Below are positions 23,169 through 32,930 of a DNA stretch of 46,011 nt, piece after piece. The position numbers and the translations under genes are program-made. Below the pieces are notes generated by a model that saw only the letters and a list, made by a program, of their open reading frames with translations, was not told where the DNA came from and did no database searches. The DNA comes from an uncultured Ruminococcus sp. (GTDB lineage Bacteria; Bacillota; Clostridia; Oscillospirales; CAG-272): positions 1-46,011 of the forward strand of contig URUL01000004.1 in assembly GCA_900551005.1 (NCBI GenBank), given 5' to 3'. Each line of letters opens with the position of its first letter. The stretch's first letter is position 1.

Positions 23169-24530
23169 TTATGCTTCTATCGTATCTACAGGAATATCCG
23201 AGCGTACTATCTCGATATCGCCCTTCTTGCCGAAGGAGGCTTCAACTCCCATATGGGAATTTGAAATGCTGACGATCGCTTTTCTGCCCTCGATAGCGCG
23301 GACATAACATCTGCCTTCAATTTTTATGTTTTCCATAGATATATCGACAGGCGGATATACTATTCCCGGAACACCTCTGTGTCCGAAACGGATAGCGGTA
23401 TTCTTAAGCTCGACATTTATGAGCTTTATTCCCGTTACGGGTGTAGTAGACCAAATAAAACCTTCCACGTCATTTTGCATCTCCACGTTCTCTATCGTGA
23501 TATTCTCCTGAACGGGAGCGTCCGCATACGGATAATAGCTGTGCGAATAATTGTCATTATCAAAATGGAAGGAGAAAGCAACGGGTCTGTGCTTGCAGAG
23601 CTTTATATTTTTAAAGTGAATATTGCGGCAACCGCAGTTATGGCAGACATTGTCGTCCTGGATCATGACCCAATCTATCCCGTCAAGCGTTTCCCTGCCA
23701 TCGGCATGTGTCGGCTGTGTCAGAGAAATGTATTCCTTTCCGTCCGGCGGCATGACTGCGCGATACATTCTGCCGCATGAAACAACCGTATCGGAATTGC
23801 GCACCATCATACCGCTCCTCCAGTCGCTCCAAGCGCCTGCCAGCATGCGGACAAAATAGCCTGTCGTCTCCGGCTGGTCAAGGTCGGAGCAATTTTCGAT
23901 CAAGCCGTTTTCTATCCAGCCCATCTGAGGATTTGCCGTTGCATAATCGTTTGCATTGAGCGCGATCGGGTCGTCATACGTGCGAAATTCGCCGTTTCTC
24001 ACAACAAAATCACGTCCGGGACCGAAATGCACGGCATCCTTATAGCCTTCTATTCTCAGATTCTCGAGAAAAGCGTCCTCAAAAGTACATATCTGTATGC
24101 AGAAGCCGTGTTTTCCCAAATCCATACATTCAAAATCGGTTATTTTAAGATGCTTTATATAGAAAAATCCTATGTGCCCATTCATGCCGACAATTTTTTT
24201 ATCATGAACGGAATCCACGCCGTTTGTGATGAGATGAAGCCCGGATATCTCGATATTTTCATCGTATTCATGAGTATATGCCCCGCGATTCATGATAACG
24301 CTACCGTTATATTTACATTCAAGAGCAACGCGCTTGAGCGATGTTCCCTCAGAAAAAACGAGCCTCGTATTACTGCCTATCAGGACAGTTCCGCTGATGA
24401 GATACGTTCCCGCTTTATCAACGATTATCTCTCCGCCCTCGTCAAGTGCCTTTTGCAGCGCTTCCCTGTTTTCGTCTGCCGAAGCACACGGAAGAAAGCC
24501 GAAGCTACTTGCATATATTGTCTTTTCCAT
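23169..24530 (-). CDS. Right-handed beta-helix protein, GH28/pectate-lyase-like
   Basis: 453 residues from the ATG at 24530 (GGAGG upstream). The start (ENREALQKALDEGGEIIVDK, then GTYLISGTVLIGSNTRLVF) is the typical first turn of polygalacturonase-like beta-helices. Repeated short strands follow, including IEISGLHLITNG, LKITDFECMD and IENVEMQNDVEGF. FGPGRDFVVRNGEFRTYDDPIALNAND sits where GH28 proteins carry their catalytic DD pair; here one sees DDPIALN rather than the canonical NTD/DD-x-GH set, so catalysis is uncertain. No signal peptide. A role on pectic or related sugars is inferred from fold and neighbours. Confidence 0.75.
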   Translation of the reverse strand: MEKTIYASSFGFLPCASADENREALQKALDEGGEIIVDKAGTYLISGTVLIGSNTRLVFSEGTSLKRVALECKYNGSVIMNRGAYTHEYDENIEISGLHLITNGVDSVHDKKIVGMNGHIGFFYIKHLKITDFECMDLGKHGFCIQICTFEDAFLENLRIEGYKDAVHFGPGRDFVVRNGEFRTYDDPIALNANDYATANPQMGWIENGLIENCSDLDQPETTGYFVRMLAGAWSDWRSGMMVRNSDTVVSCGRMYRAVMPPDGKEYISLTQPTHADGRETLDGIDWVMIQDDNVCHNCGCRNIHFKNIKLCKHRPVAFSFHFDNDNYSHSYYPYADAPVQENITIENVEMQNDVEGFIWSTTPVTGIKLINVELKNTAIRFGHRGVPGIVYPPVDISMENIKIEGRCYVRAIEGRKAIVSISNSHMGVEASFGKKGDIEIVRSDIPVDTIEA

Positions 24531-24658
24531 TATGATCCTCCGAAATATCAATTATAAAAATTGCCATTAATATTTATAATATTTATCACCGAGACTGTCA
24601 AGCCTTTTTGAAACTTTTGTCCGATATTCCACGTATAAAAATTCATGAATACAGCCCG

Positions 24659-24686
24659 AAAAACTGCGCTATTATCCGCAGTTTTT
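24659..24686. terminator. Bidirectional terminator
   Basis: AAAAACTGCG (24659-24668) pairs with CGCAGTTTTT (24677-24686). It ends the leftward fucosidase transcript 23 nt after its stop, so the GH28-like gene downstream has its own promoter. Confidence 0.85.
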
Positions 24687-24708
24687 TCCATGATATCGAA
24701 ATTGGTTT

Positions 24709-25791
24709 TTATCCGCGGGCTTTTACCGCATCACCAAATTCTTGTACTGCCTTGTAATATGCTTCAGGGAGATTTCCGTCGGCATCGGGTGCGACATTGA
24801 GAAGAAGATTGCCGCCCCACTTTTTGCAGACCTCGTATTGATGCATGGTTATGTCGAGAGCGCGGTATTTATCCGCATTCTTTACCCATGACCAACCGCC
24901 GCCTACATGCCATATCTGACAGGTTTCCCAAGGCATATCGGGTTTTTCCTGCGGGAGACAGCATTCATAGTGAGAGTAATAATCGCCCGCGCGTTTGCCC
25001 CACAGGCGGTCGTTGACAATGATCTGCGGCTGAAGAGCGCGTATCTCTTCTATGGAGATAAGCCGACTTGTGTCCTTGGCAGAGCCGTCAAACCAAAGAA
25101 TATCTACTTGCCCGTAATTGGTGAGAAGCTCGCGTACCTGAGTATTGACATACTGCACATAGCGCTCGTAGTGCTCCTTCGGCATTTCGGGAAGATCTCC
25201 CTCGATCGGCTTATGGTCGATATCCTTATGCACCCTGTCGGGAAATTTTTCAGTTCCGGAGCCGTACATGAAAGAACGGTATTTCTGATCAATACGCCAA
25301 TCCGGATGTGAATAATAGAAGCCCACCTTCAGACCGACCTTGCGGCAAGCATCCGCGTATTCGCGTACAAGATCTCTGCCGTTCATATAGTTTTTAGTTG
25401 AGAAATCGCCTGCTTCGGACGGCCAGAGAGCAAACCCGTCGTGATGCTTTGTGGTGAGCACAGCGTAGGTAAAGCCTGCATTCTTTGCGGCGCGCAGCCA
25501 CTTCTCCGGGTCAAAATCCTTGGGATTAAATTTTTCCGCAAGTGCCCAATATTCACGGGGAGTCAGTATACCGTTGCCTTTTGCACGGCGTTCGGGATTA
25601 TCCATCATGCCCCAGGAGATATCGAGATCGCCATGAACGGCGGAAATTCCGAAATGAATGAAAAGTCCGAGCTGCACCGGATGGTAAAACCAATCCGCTC
25701 CCGGATGTGTCGTTCTTTTAAAATCGACACTGCCCTCGGCGTTATTGCCGATGATCGCGTGCTGTTCCAGAACCGTTTTATTTTCGCTCAT
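24709..25791 (-). CDS. GH29-type alpha-L-fucosidase
   Basis: 360 residues; GGAGG upstream of ATG 25791. GH29 retaining enzymes hydrolyse alpha-L-fucosyl linkages. The barrel motifs GLFIHFGISAVHG (42-54), LTTKHHDGFALW (112-123) and VGFYYSHPDW (156-165) are typical. The nucleophile is Asp235 in DILWFDGSAKD. WGGNLLLNVAPDADG closes the catalytic domain. It lacks the C-terminal beta-sandwich of longer members and any signal peptide, so it is a short cytoplasmic form. Monocistronic, flanked by terminators. Confidence 0.9.
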   Translation of the reverse strand: MSENKTVLEQHAIIGNNAEGSVDFKRTTHPGADWFYHPVQLGLFIHFGISAVHGDLDISWGMMDNPERRAKGNGILTPREYWALAEKFNPKDFDPEKWLRAAKNAGFTYAVLTTKHHDGFALWPSEAGDFSTKNYMNGRDLVREYADACRKVGLKVGFYYSHPDWRIDQKYRSFMYGSGTEKFPDRVHKDIDHKPIEGDLPEMPKEHYERYVQYVNTQVRELLTNYGQVDILWFDGSAKDTSRLISIEEIRALQPQIIVNDRLWGKRAGDYYSHYECCLPQEKPDMPWETCQIWHVGGGWSWVKNADKYRALDITMHQYEVCKKWGGNLLLNVAPDADGNLPEAYYKAVQEFGDAVKARG

Positions 25792-26070
25792 AAGATCCTC
25801 CGAAAATCCATTGTATTGTTATGTGAATTTTAACATAGAAGAATGGGATTGTCAACATTTACGCATGATTTGCCGACGAGTTTTACACAAGTTTTATTTT
25901 ATAAGACAGAACACAGAAAAAATACATATATACAAAAAAGCTGTCATAACGGATTTTCTCTTCTATACTGATTTTTTTCTTTCTTCTGATTGATCGGAAT
26001 GTTCATTTTCCTTCTGCAGTCACGATTTTTCTTTTGCCGCAAATCATGATAAAAAATTTTTCCGAAAGAT

Positions 26071-26100
26071 AAAAAAGCCTTGCAGAAGCAAGACTTTTTT
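26071..26100. terminator. Terminator-like hairpin in the intergenic interval
   Basis: AAAAAAGCCTTGC and GCAAGACTTTTTT form a 13-bp stem with one mismatch around AGAA. A/T runs on both sides make it usable on either strand; no gene abuts it. Confidence 0.6.
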
Positions 26101-26330
26101 GCATATAAGTTGCATTTTTGACATATAAGAATGGCTACGGATGTCTATCGCCCGAAGCAAGAATGATGATATTTCTTTGCGCACTCGCCTAATCAACATA
26201 TGAAGCGACAAAAATCGTGATAGTGCTGAGAAACCTCTCTTATTTTTTAAAAAAACACTTTCGCCGTTTTGAGAAATTATGAAGCTCTGTCTGTCGCATT
26301 CAATCCAAAAGCCATTTTTATTTTTTATGC

Positions 26331-26361
26331 ACGGACTCTGCCCATATAAAACAGAGTCCGT
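26331..26361 (-). terminator. Hairpin downstream of the giant surface-protein gene
   Basis: ACGGACTCTG (26331-26340) and CAGAGTCCGT (26352-26361) are a perfect 10-bp stem, 21 nt after the stop. The minus-strand tail is A-rich rather than U-rich, so it may stabilise the 3' end more than terminate. Confidence 0.5.
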
Positions 26362-26381
26362 ACTTTGATATTCAGCGCCAA

Positions 26382-29300
26382 TTAAAACTTCTTTTTCCGT
26401 ATCCGAATGATAACGACAGTCAAAATCGCGCCATCTGCTAAAGCAAACACTGCACAGATCACGATAATCGCCGTAATCAGCGCGCTTTTTGTATCCTGCA
26501 TCTCGGAACGAACGGCAGTCAGCTCGTTTTCCGCAGTGACCAGTCTGTCGTTCAGCGCATTGATCTTATCATCCAGTGCCTTGTCGCCGTCTGCGATAGC
26601 TTTGTCGAGCTCTGATTTTGCATCATTGAGATTCTTCTGAACCTGATCGATCGCGGCTTGCAGTGTTGTCTGTGCCGAGGATATCTGCCCTTCCAACGCT
26701 GTCTTATTGGCTTCGTCTGCTTTCTCAAATACCGTCTTGGCAACATCCAGCGCATCATTCAAAGCTTTGATCTTATCGTCCAGTGCCTTGTCGCCGTCTG
26801 CGATGGCTTTGTCGAGGTCTGCTTTGGCATCATCGAGATTCTTCTGAACCTGATCTATTGCGGTTTGCAGTGCGGTCTGCGCCGAGGATATCTGCCCTTC
26901 CAGCGCGGTCTTATTCTCTTCGTCTGCTTTCTCAAGTGCCGTCTTGGCAGCATCCAGCGCATCACTCAGCGCTTTGATCTCATCGTCCAGCGCCTTGTCG
27001 CCGTCTGCAATGGCTTTTTCGAGAGCTTTCTTCAACTCGTCGAGATTTTTCCCCAATTGACTTCCCGGATCCGTGGAGATCGCCCACTTAGCGGTCAGGA
27101 TCAGATCTTCGTTCACGGGCGTATCAAAGAGGTACATCATGTCCCCGTCATACCAACCAATGAAAGTACGCGCATCCTCCGGCGTGACCGGCACTTTTAC
27201 CGCCTCGCCTTTCTTAATTACGAAGGTTGCGTAGACCTCACCGTCGCTGTAGAAGTAAACCGCGACTACGTCCTCATCCTCGCTGATACCGGTCACTTTG
27301 CCATAGTACATACCGGTTTTAATGTCACCTGTCGCGTCTTCGCCGTCGCCGGTCACGTCACCGAAGAACGTGAATTTGGTTTCGTCGGCTTCGTTGATTT
27401 TTTCAATGCCGCCTTTGGCTACCACAGTGCCGTGGATCACACCGTCCCCTGCTTGAATAGTAGCATAGCTGTATATCGCGCTGCCTTGTCCCGCCGCCGT
27501 GCAATCTTCAATCCTGCTTCCGTTGTACAATTTGATCAGACCCGATTTTGAATAGATCGCGCCGCCGTCGCCGCTCTGCGCATGACAGTTCTGAATCGTT
27601 CCGATCAAGCGAACTTGCCCCGCTTCAGCATAGATCGCACCGCCGTTGCCGGTCTCTGAATAACAGTCCTTGATAGTTATTCCTACGATTCCACAGTATC
27701 CGTCCGCAAGATAGATTAATCCGCCGTTGCCGCTCTTGTTGCCGCAGGAAGTGAACTCGCTGTTTTGTATTCCCAAAAATCCCTTGACATATATAGGAGC
27801 GAAATAATCGACTTCTCCTGTTTTTTCGTATACGCAATTACGGATCGCAATCCCGTTTAATACTACTGTTGCTTTTAAATAATAGTCTTTGACATGGATG
27901 ACAGACGGGCACTCCTCAATCGTTCCGCCCAACAGGTCAACCGAAGATTCACCGGCGATCGCCTGGTTGCATCCGACAATCTTTCCTTCATTCATGACGA
28001 ATTTGTGCTCGCCCGACTCAAGATATACTGCAGCGCCGAGTCTGGCAGTACAATTACTTATCTCGCCGTCGTTCATAACGAAGCTGTTCGTTCCCGACGA
28101 CTGCATATATACGGTAGCACCGTAGTCAGCGGTACAGCCCGATATCGTGCCGGCGTTCATCACAAAGCTGTTCGCTCCCGACGCATAATACACTGCCGCG
28201 CCGATGCTGGCGGTACAATCGTAGATCGCGCCGCCGTTCATAACGAACTTGGTCTCTTCACCTGCTAACATCATACATACGGCAGCACCTCTGGTGGCTG
28301 TACAGTTGTAGATGGTGCCGGCGTTAAAGTTAAACGTGGCACCGCTGTACAGCTTGACTGCGCCTCCGAAATCACCGACAGCACTGCGGATAGAGCCGCC
28401 CGTAAAGGGAACGTCCGGACCGTTGTCCTTGGTAGGGTTGCTGTCAATGATCGTCAGCTTAACGCCGTCCTGGACTTCCAGCATGGTAAATGTACCGCCG
28501 TCGCTCTGCAGGATATGACCGTTCAGGTCAATGGTAATGTCGGTGAGATTGGCACTCTCCAGAACCAATGTCGAGGTCAGAGTAATATCGTCAACAAGCT
28601 TCAACGTGTCGTAGCCTTGCCTGTTAGCATACGATACGGCTTGCCTGAGTTCGTATTCGTTCGCACATTCGTCCGTAAGAACGTTCAATGTCAACTCGGA
28701 TGTAGCCGTATTGGTTATTTCGCCGTACTCGTTGTATACGAGGAAACGGATTTTCAAGCCATCCATCTCTTTCGTTGCATAAAAATCCATGCTGAAATAT
28801 TGGGTATATCTTTCATGGCTTAAAGTAAACGAGTCGTCGGGGTCCTCCCAATTTACCCCGTCCTTGCTTATCTGCCACTTATATCCGGTATAAATGCAGT
28901 TGTTTTCTATGTGGGCATTTGCGTAAACATGGTATCCCACCAGTATGTATGAACTGTTCAAATTGAGAGTCCTGATCGCCGGCATGGATACAACCTCTAA
29001 TAATGCCTCTTTGGTATATACGTCAATTGTAGAGCCTTCCGAATCCGTAAAGGAAATCTTACAACGATATTTCCTCGAGAACAGGTGCTTCGACAGATTA
29101 AATTCGATGCGCTGATCGCTGCAGGTGTATGTATCATTGCTGTTTACATCCTCCCAATGCTCATACAGCTCATATTCATCGTTATAACCCTGCCATTGAT
29201 ACGTAACCGTATACCCTTCGGGCAGAGGATCCGCAAAGGCGTACTCCATATAGGCCGTGCCCTGGGTGACGCTCACCACCTGGCTCTGTGGCTGTGTTCC

Positions 29301-32300
29301 GATGACGGGCATATCAACGAATGACATTGTCGCCACTTTTGTGCGGTAAGTAACCTTACCGTCGTCCATAGCACAGCGAACCAATATCTTTTCCGCGTCT
29401 ATTTCTGCGGCGTTGACAGTCAGCTTGCATGCGTCGTAATGGGATTGAAACACAATACCGCGATCTCCCTCAATGGGGATGAAATATATTGACGGCTGAA
29501 CAATAAACGACTCATTGGAAGTCCATTCAGTCACCTTTTCCCATGTAGCACCGTCGTCAAGGCTGTACTCCCACCAGAGCGCTCCGCAGAACGGCGGATC
29601 TTTGCTGATGCCGACATTGAACTCCGCAATGCCGCCTGTCGCCGCAACTTTATCCTTGGGATCGGACGTAAACGACACGTGGTCCACTACCTTGACTTCT
29701 ATTTCCACCGTAGTAGAGTTTCCGAACTGCAAATTGTTCATAGAACAAGTATAGATGCCGTCCACCTTGGAAGGATCCCAGTTGCCGTTTTCATCCGTAT
29801 ATTCGCTTCTCGGCAAAGAGAGCGTCAAGGAGTTCGCGCCACTGATCTGAACTTGATCACTCCATCCTTCCTTTTGATACCACCATGTTATTATATGCGC
29901 TCTTTCTGCGTTAACCGTAATTTGAATGTTTTCAGCCGGATCGTTGGACTGAATATTGAAGGTTTCCGGCGCGCTTATGACGTGCGTGCTCATATTGAGC
30001 AACATGATAGGTGATCCAATCAATATCGACTCTTTATTTATGCGGGATAAATACGCCACACGGCGGAACTGGTAGCAATGCGAATTATTTTCATAGCTCT
30101 CATTAAACGCGGTATACTCAAAGAAAGCGTCCGTGTCGTAAACTGTGTTCCAGGTTGCTTTTGAACCGGTTCGCCATTCCCATGCCCACTCAAAGCCTAA
30201 ATCCTCAAGCCATGTGCCGTCCTTGTAGTACTGCGCTTCAAACGTCACGGTTTCTCCCTTGGCTGCATACTGATCGCCTGTATTGTAAAAGAGCAGTATG
30301 TAGACGTCAAAATCATAGGACTTTTTCACCGTCCCGTCGATGGCGTATATCGTACATGTATAATCGTAATTTCGATAGTGCAGATCGCCCGTGGTCAGAG
30401 AAAGCGAATCATACGATCTTCCGAGCGTAATCTTGTTCCCATCCTTATCTTTGCAAGTCCACTCCACATAATCTCCGTTTTGCGGAATATTGTAGCGGCA
30501 CAATTCGGTCGTTGTGGTCTCTGCCGTGTATAACGGATCAGAATACTTCGGACGATCGACCACCAGGGAATAGTAGAAGGAATTCAGCACCACGCCGGAA
30601 GCATAGTCGTTTGTACCCGATTCGAAATATTCGGTTTTGTTTACCGGATAGATCTCGAGGCGCTCCGGCAGTCTGTACAATACATACTGACGATTGATGA
30701 CATTCCCCTGGGAATCGGTGACCTGCTTCGGGTAGACGTAGTAGGTGTAATCCTCCGTGATCTCCAGGTGGTTGAATGCCATCTGGCTGGGGTGGTCGCC
30801 TACGTTCCAATACTTATCCTCAAGCTCCCAGAAATAAATCTTTCCGTCAACCGGATATATACCCGTCGTATTGTGCGAAAATTCACTGCTTATGCGCAGC
30901 ATATCCGACGTGAAAATATCCGCAAATTCACCAAGGTCAATGGTGATCCGCTTCAGGGTACGCGAGCCATGTGGACCGTAATAGTCTGCCTGCATATCCT
31001 CGTTGTAGGCAACGTTTCCTCCACTGACGCTGATACGCACGCCGTTCGAGCTGCCGCCGGCAATCGTTCCGCTCTTTACATAGAATTGCGGTACAGCGAG
31101 CTCGTACAGACCGGGGTGGCCATCCCACATAAGTGTACTGGTTCCGTGAGTATCCAGCTTCTTGATGATACCGTCGCCCTCAACAACAAGCTTACCGGCA
31201 ATGGTCACGTCATAGCTGCCGTTGTACTTCTTACCGCCCTCCAGCTTGATTGTAGTGGTGGATTGCCAATTGTCATGAATGATCTTTGCATTGTTGTTTA
31301 CCGGCAGCTTGATTGTGTAATCACCGGACCTGATATAGATCGTCTTGCTTGACCAGCCCAAAGCGGCAATATCAAGGGTGTTGCTGCTGATCTGTTTGAT
31401 ACCGCTGCGGAAATCGAAATACTCGCTGTACTCGTATTTGTCGCCGTTTTTACGCAGATAGTAGGTGGAACCCTTTTCGTAGGATTTCAGATAGAGATAC
31501 ACTCCGCCATTGTAATCTCCTTCCGGGTACTCGCAATAGTAGTAGCTTTTGCCTTCATAGGTAGAAGAGAACTCAAAGCGGTCGCTTTTATAATCGAGCA
31601 AATGGCAGAGATTACTTTCGCCGTATGTACCGTCCATACTCAACTGTACAGAGGAAGCTCCGCGCATATAAAACATGGATGGCTGAATGCTATTGTCTTT
31701 CCGGTTGTTGTCCTTCGGCCAATAGAAGGTCTGATCATAGAAGAATTCGGCGTAATCACCGAGATCTTTACCGGTATATTCCACGCCATTCTTTTCAAAC
31801 GTGAGGTCTCGGTTAACCGCCTCGATGACGATATCACTGTTCTTTACCGTGACATTGCTTGCATTCACGACGATCGTCCGATACAGGCATTTCCATCCGA
31901 TCACAGCGGGATGGAGACGTCTATACAAATCGCCTGCCGCATCGATGTCCACATTCAGTTTGGATTTGCCTTCTACATTGATATCGGCCTTGTCTGCCCA
32001 TATTGCATAATAGGCGCGTGTGCCGTCGGACATATTTAACGCGTTGGGCATTTGTTCCCTGTTTTCGGTAAGCTTAATCTTTGTCTCCGCGACATCACCC
32101 AGGTGAGCATCGACGTTAAGGGTGGAGCCGTTCAAGACGGAAATGCCGTTGGGGTGGGTGCCTCTCGTCGATATGACAGCCGCCATCGAATCATACTGGA
32201 CCGTACCTTCACTGTCATCTTCCTTACTCCCATCGTAATACAGAATCGAGTAATACGATTTGTAGATACCGCAGAGGTAGTTGGTTTTTGCATTAACAGT

Positions 32301-32930
32301 CGAGCCGTTATCAATGATAATTTTTCCTTGTGCGTATATTGCCGCAGTACGGTATGTCTCCAGATCCAACCGCACTTTTCCGTCGGTTTTGAAGTCACCG
32401 TTGGTGTAAAACGCAGAGTCAGAGGAATACACGGTAAGCTTTCCGTCGCCGGTCACCGTGATCCCGCCTGATTTTGAGTAGAAGCCTAATGATCTGATCG
32501 GAGACTTTTCGCTCGTCATCCCGACATTAGACCAATCGCTCCAGTTTGATTTGCCGACGGTGACATCGCCTGTCACCTTGACGGTCAGGTTTGTCAATGT
32601 TTTTACTTCAACTGCCGCCATATAAAACGCGAATGCCGCACTGCCGATACTCGGGTCATATCTGTAAAATGTGCAAATATTCATGTCTTTTGATAGCGTC
32701 ATGTTTGCAAATGCCGTCGTGAACTTGTCGCCGTCGGTCAAAGTCAGCGTGTTCGTAGCAGGGTCGAAGCTCCAACCCTCGTTTGCATTGCTTGTGTAGT
32801 TGCTGGTTACTGCTTTTCCGAAGATCTCCAGCCCATAGTCCGTTGCCGCCGCGACATCTACCGCAGCAAAGAGCGCGCTCAAGCAAACCATGCAGAGCAC
32901 CATCAGAAGAATTCTGACTGTTTTTTTCAT
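26382..32930 (-). CDS. Giant cell-surface protein (2182 aa) with beta-helix, Ig-like and coiled-coil regions
   Basis: Residues 1-29 are a Sec signal peptide (MKKTVRILLMVLCMVCLSAL). About 30-750 resembles carbohydrate-binding beta-helix proteins (LEIFGKAVTSNYTSN start, repeated short strands such as GDGKLTVYSSDSAFYTNGDF). About 870-1450 looks like tandem Ig-like modules with Trp/Cys cores. About 1480-1850 is a beta-helix with 27-28-residue units around FVMNxGxIxxCTA. About 1885-1945 is an InlB/Listeria-Bacteroides-type repeat (VNEDLILTAKW). About 1950-2148 is a coiled coil built from 69-residue repeats. One membrane span (ALITAIIVICAVFALADGAI) and RIRKKKF end the protein; there is no LPXTG. 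It is translationally coupled to tetR. Likely adhesion or glycan contact; the ligand is unknown. Confidence 0.88.
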   Translation of the reverse strand: MKKTVRILLMVLCMVCLSALFAAVDVAAATDYGLEIFGKAVTSNYTSNANEGWSFDPATNTLTLTDGDKFTTAFANMTLSKDMNICTFYRYDPSIGSAAFAFYMAAVEVKTLTNLTVKVTGDVTVGKSNWSDWSNVGMTSEKSPIRSLGFYSKSGGITVTGDGKLTVYSSDSAFYTNGDFKTDGKVRLDLETYRTAAIYAQGKIIIDNGSTVNAKTNYLCGIYKSYYSILYYDGSKEDDSEGTVQYDSMAAVISTRGTHPNGISVLNGSTLNVDAHLGDVAETKIKLTENREQMPNALNMSDGTRAYYAIWADKADINVEGKSKLNVDIDAAGDLYRRLHPAVIGWKCLYRTIVVNASNVTVKNSDIVIEAVNRDLTFEKNGVEYTGKDLGDYAEFFYDQTFYWPKDNNRKDNSIQPSMFYMRGASSVQLSMDGTYGESNLCHLLDYKSDRFEFSSTYEGKSYYYCEYPEGDYNGGVYLYLKSYEKGSTYYLRKNGDKYEYSEYFDFRSGIKQISSNTLDIAALGWSSKTIYIRSGDYTIKLPVNNNAKIIHDNWQSTTTIKLEGGKKYNGSYDVTIAGKLVVEGDGIIKKLDTHGTSTLMWDGHPGLYELAVPQFYVKSGTIAGGSSNGVRISVSGGNVAYNEDMQADYYGPHGSRTLKRITIDLGEFADIFTSDMLRISSEFSHNTTGIYPVDGKIYFWELEDKYWNVGDHPSQMAFNHLEITEDYTYYVYPKQVTDSQGNVINRQYVLYRLPERLEIYPVNKTEYFESGTNDYASGVVLNSFYYSLVVDRPKYSDPLYTAETTTTELCRYNIPQNGDYVEWTCKDKDGNKITLGRSYDSLSLTTGDLHYRNYDYTCTIYAIDGTVKKSYDFDVYILLFYNTGDQYAAKGETVTFEAQYYKDGTWLEDLGFEWAWEWRTGSKATWNTVYDTDAFFEYTAFNESYENNSHCYQFRRVAYLSRINKESILIGSPIMLLNMSTHVISAPETFNIQSNDPAENIQITVNAERAHIITWWYQKEGWSDQVQISGANSLTLSLPRSEYTDENGNWDPSKVDGIYTCSMNNLQFGNSTTVEIEVKVVDHVSFTSDPKDKVAATGGIAEFNVGISKDPPFCGALWWEYSLDDGATWEKVTEWTSNESFIVQPSIYFIPIEGDRGIVFQSHYDACKLTVNAAEIDAEKILVRCAMDDGKVTYRTKVATMSFVDMPVIGTQPQSQVVSVTQGTAYMEYAFADPLPEGYTVTYQWQGYNDEYELYEHWEDVNSNDTYTCSDQRIEFNLSKHLFSRKYRCKISFTDSEGSTIDVYTKEALLEVVSMPAIRTLNLNSSYILVGYHVYANAHIENNCIYTGYKWQISKDGVNWEDPDDSFTLSHERYTQYFSMDFYATKEMDGLKIRFLVYNEYGEITNTATSELTLNVLTDECANEYELRQAVSYANRQGYDTLKLVDDITLTSTLVLESANLTDITIDLNGHILQSDGGTFTMLEVQDGVKLTIIDSNPTKDNGPDVPFTGGSIRSAVGDFGGAVKLYSGATFNFNAGTIYNCTATRGAAVCMMLAGEETKFVMNGGAIYDCTASIGAAVYYASGANSFVMNAGTISGCTADYGATVYMQSSGTNSFVMNDGEISNCTARLGAAVYLESGEHKFVMNEGKIVGCNQAIAGESSVDLLGGTIEECPSVIHVKDYYLKATVVLNGIAIRNCVYEKTGEVDYFAPIYVKGFLGIQNSEFTSCGNKSGNGGLIYLADGYCGIVGITIKDCYSETGNGGAIYAEAGQVRLIGTIQNCHAQSGDGGAIYSKSGLIKLYNGSRIEDCTAAGQGSAIYSYATIQAGDGVIHGTVVAKGGIEKINEADETKFTFFGDVTGDGEDATGDIKTGMYYGKVTGISEDEDVVAVYFYSDGEVYATFVIKKGEAVKVPVTPEDARTFIGWYDGDMMYLFDTPVNEDLILTAKWAISTDPGSQLGKNLDELKKALEKAIADGDKALDDEIKALSDALDAAKTALEKADEENKTALEGQISSAQTALQTAIDQVQKNLDDAKADLDKAIADGDKALDDKIKALNDALDVAKTVFEKADEANKTALEGQISSAQTTLQAAIDQVQKNLNDAKSELDKAIADGDKALDDKINALNDRLVTAENELTAVRSEMQDTKSALITAIIVICAVFALADGAILTVVIIRIRKKKF
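26575..27045 (-). repeat. 207-bp in-frame tandem repeats encoding a coiled coil
   Basis: The anchor TTGTCGCCGTCTGC recurs at 26581, 26788 and 26995, exactly 207 bp apart. Two complete units and a partial third encode 69-residue repeats (AIADGDKALDDEIKAL, then TALEGQISSAQTALQ). High identity implies recent duplication and probable length variation between strains. Confidence 0.9.
28010..28310 (-). repeat. 81-84-bp degenerate coding repeats
   Basis: Four successive units encode FVMNxGxIxxCTAxxGAAVY-like turns of 27-28 residues in the giant protein's second beta-helix. They vary too much for a CRISPR array and keep frame throughout. Confidence 0.75.

Larger units (their letters stand above)
25834..26381. 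other. Non-coding interval, mostly featureless
   Basis: AT-rich, no open frame with a ribosome site on either strand. It contains one terminator-like hairpin (26071-26100) and the hairpin after the surface-protein gene (26331-26361). I see nothing else I can name. Confidence 0.5.

Noticed and set aside
26658..27551. 297-aa open frame antisense within the giant surface-protein gene
   Set aside because: It reflects the complement of the 207-bp coiled-coil repeats; no start signals.
26575..28310. Regularly spaced repeats that might be a CRISPR array
   Set aside because: Both repeat sets stay in frame within one protein, and repeat and spacer are not distinguishable. No cas genes are near.
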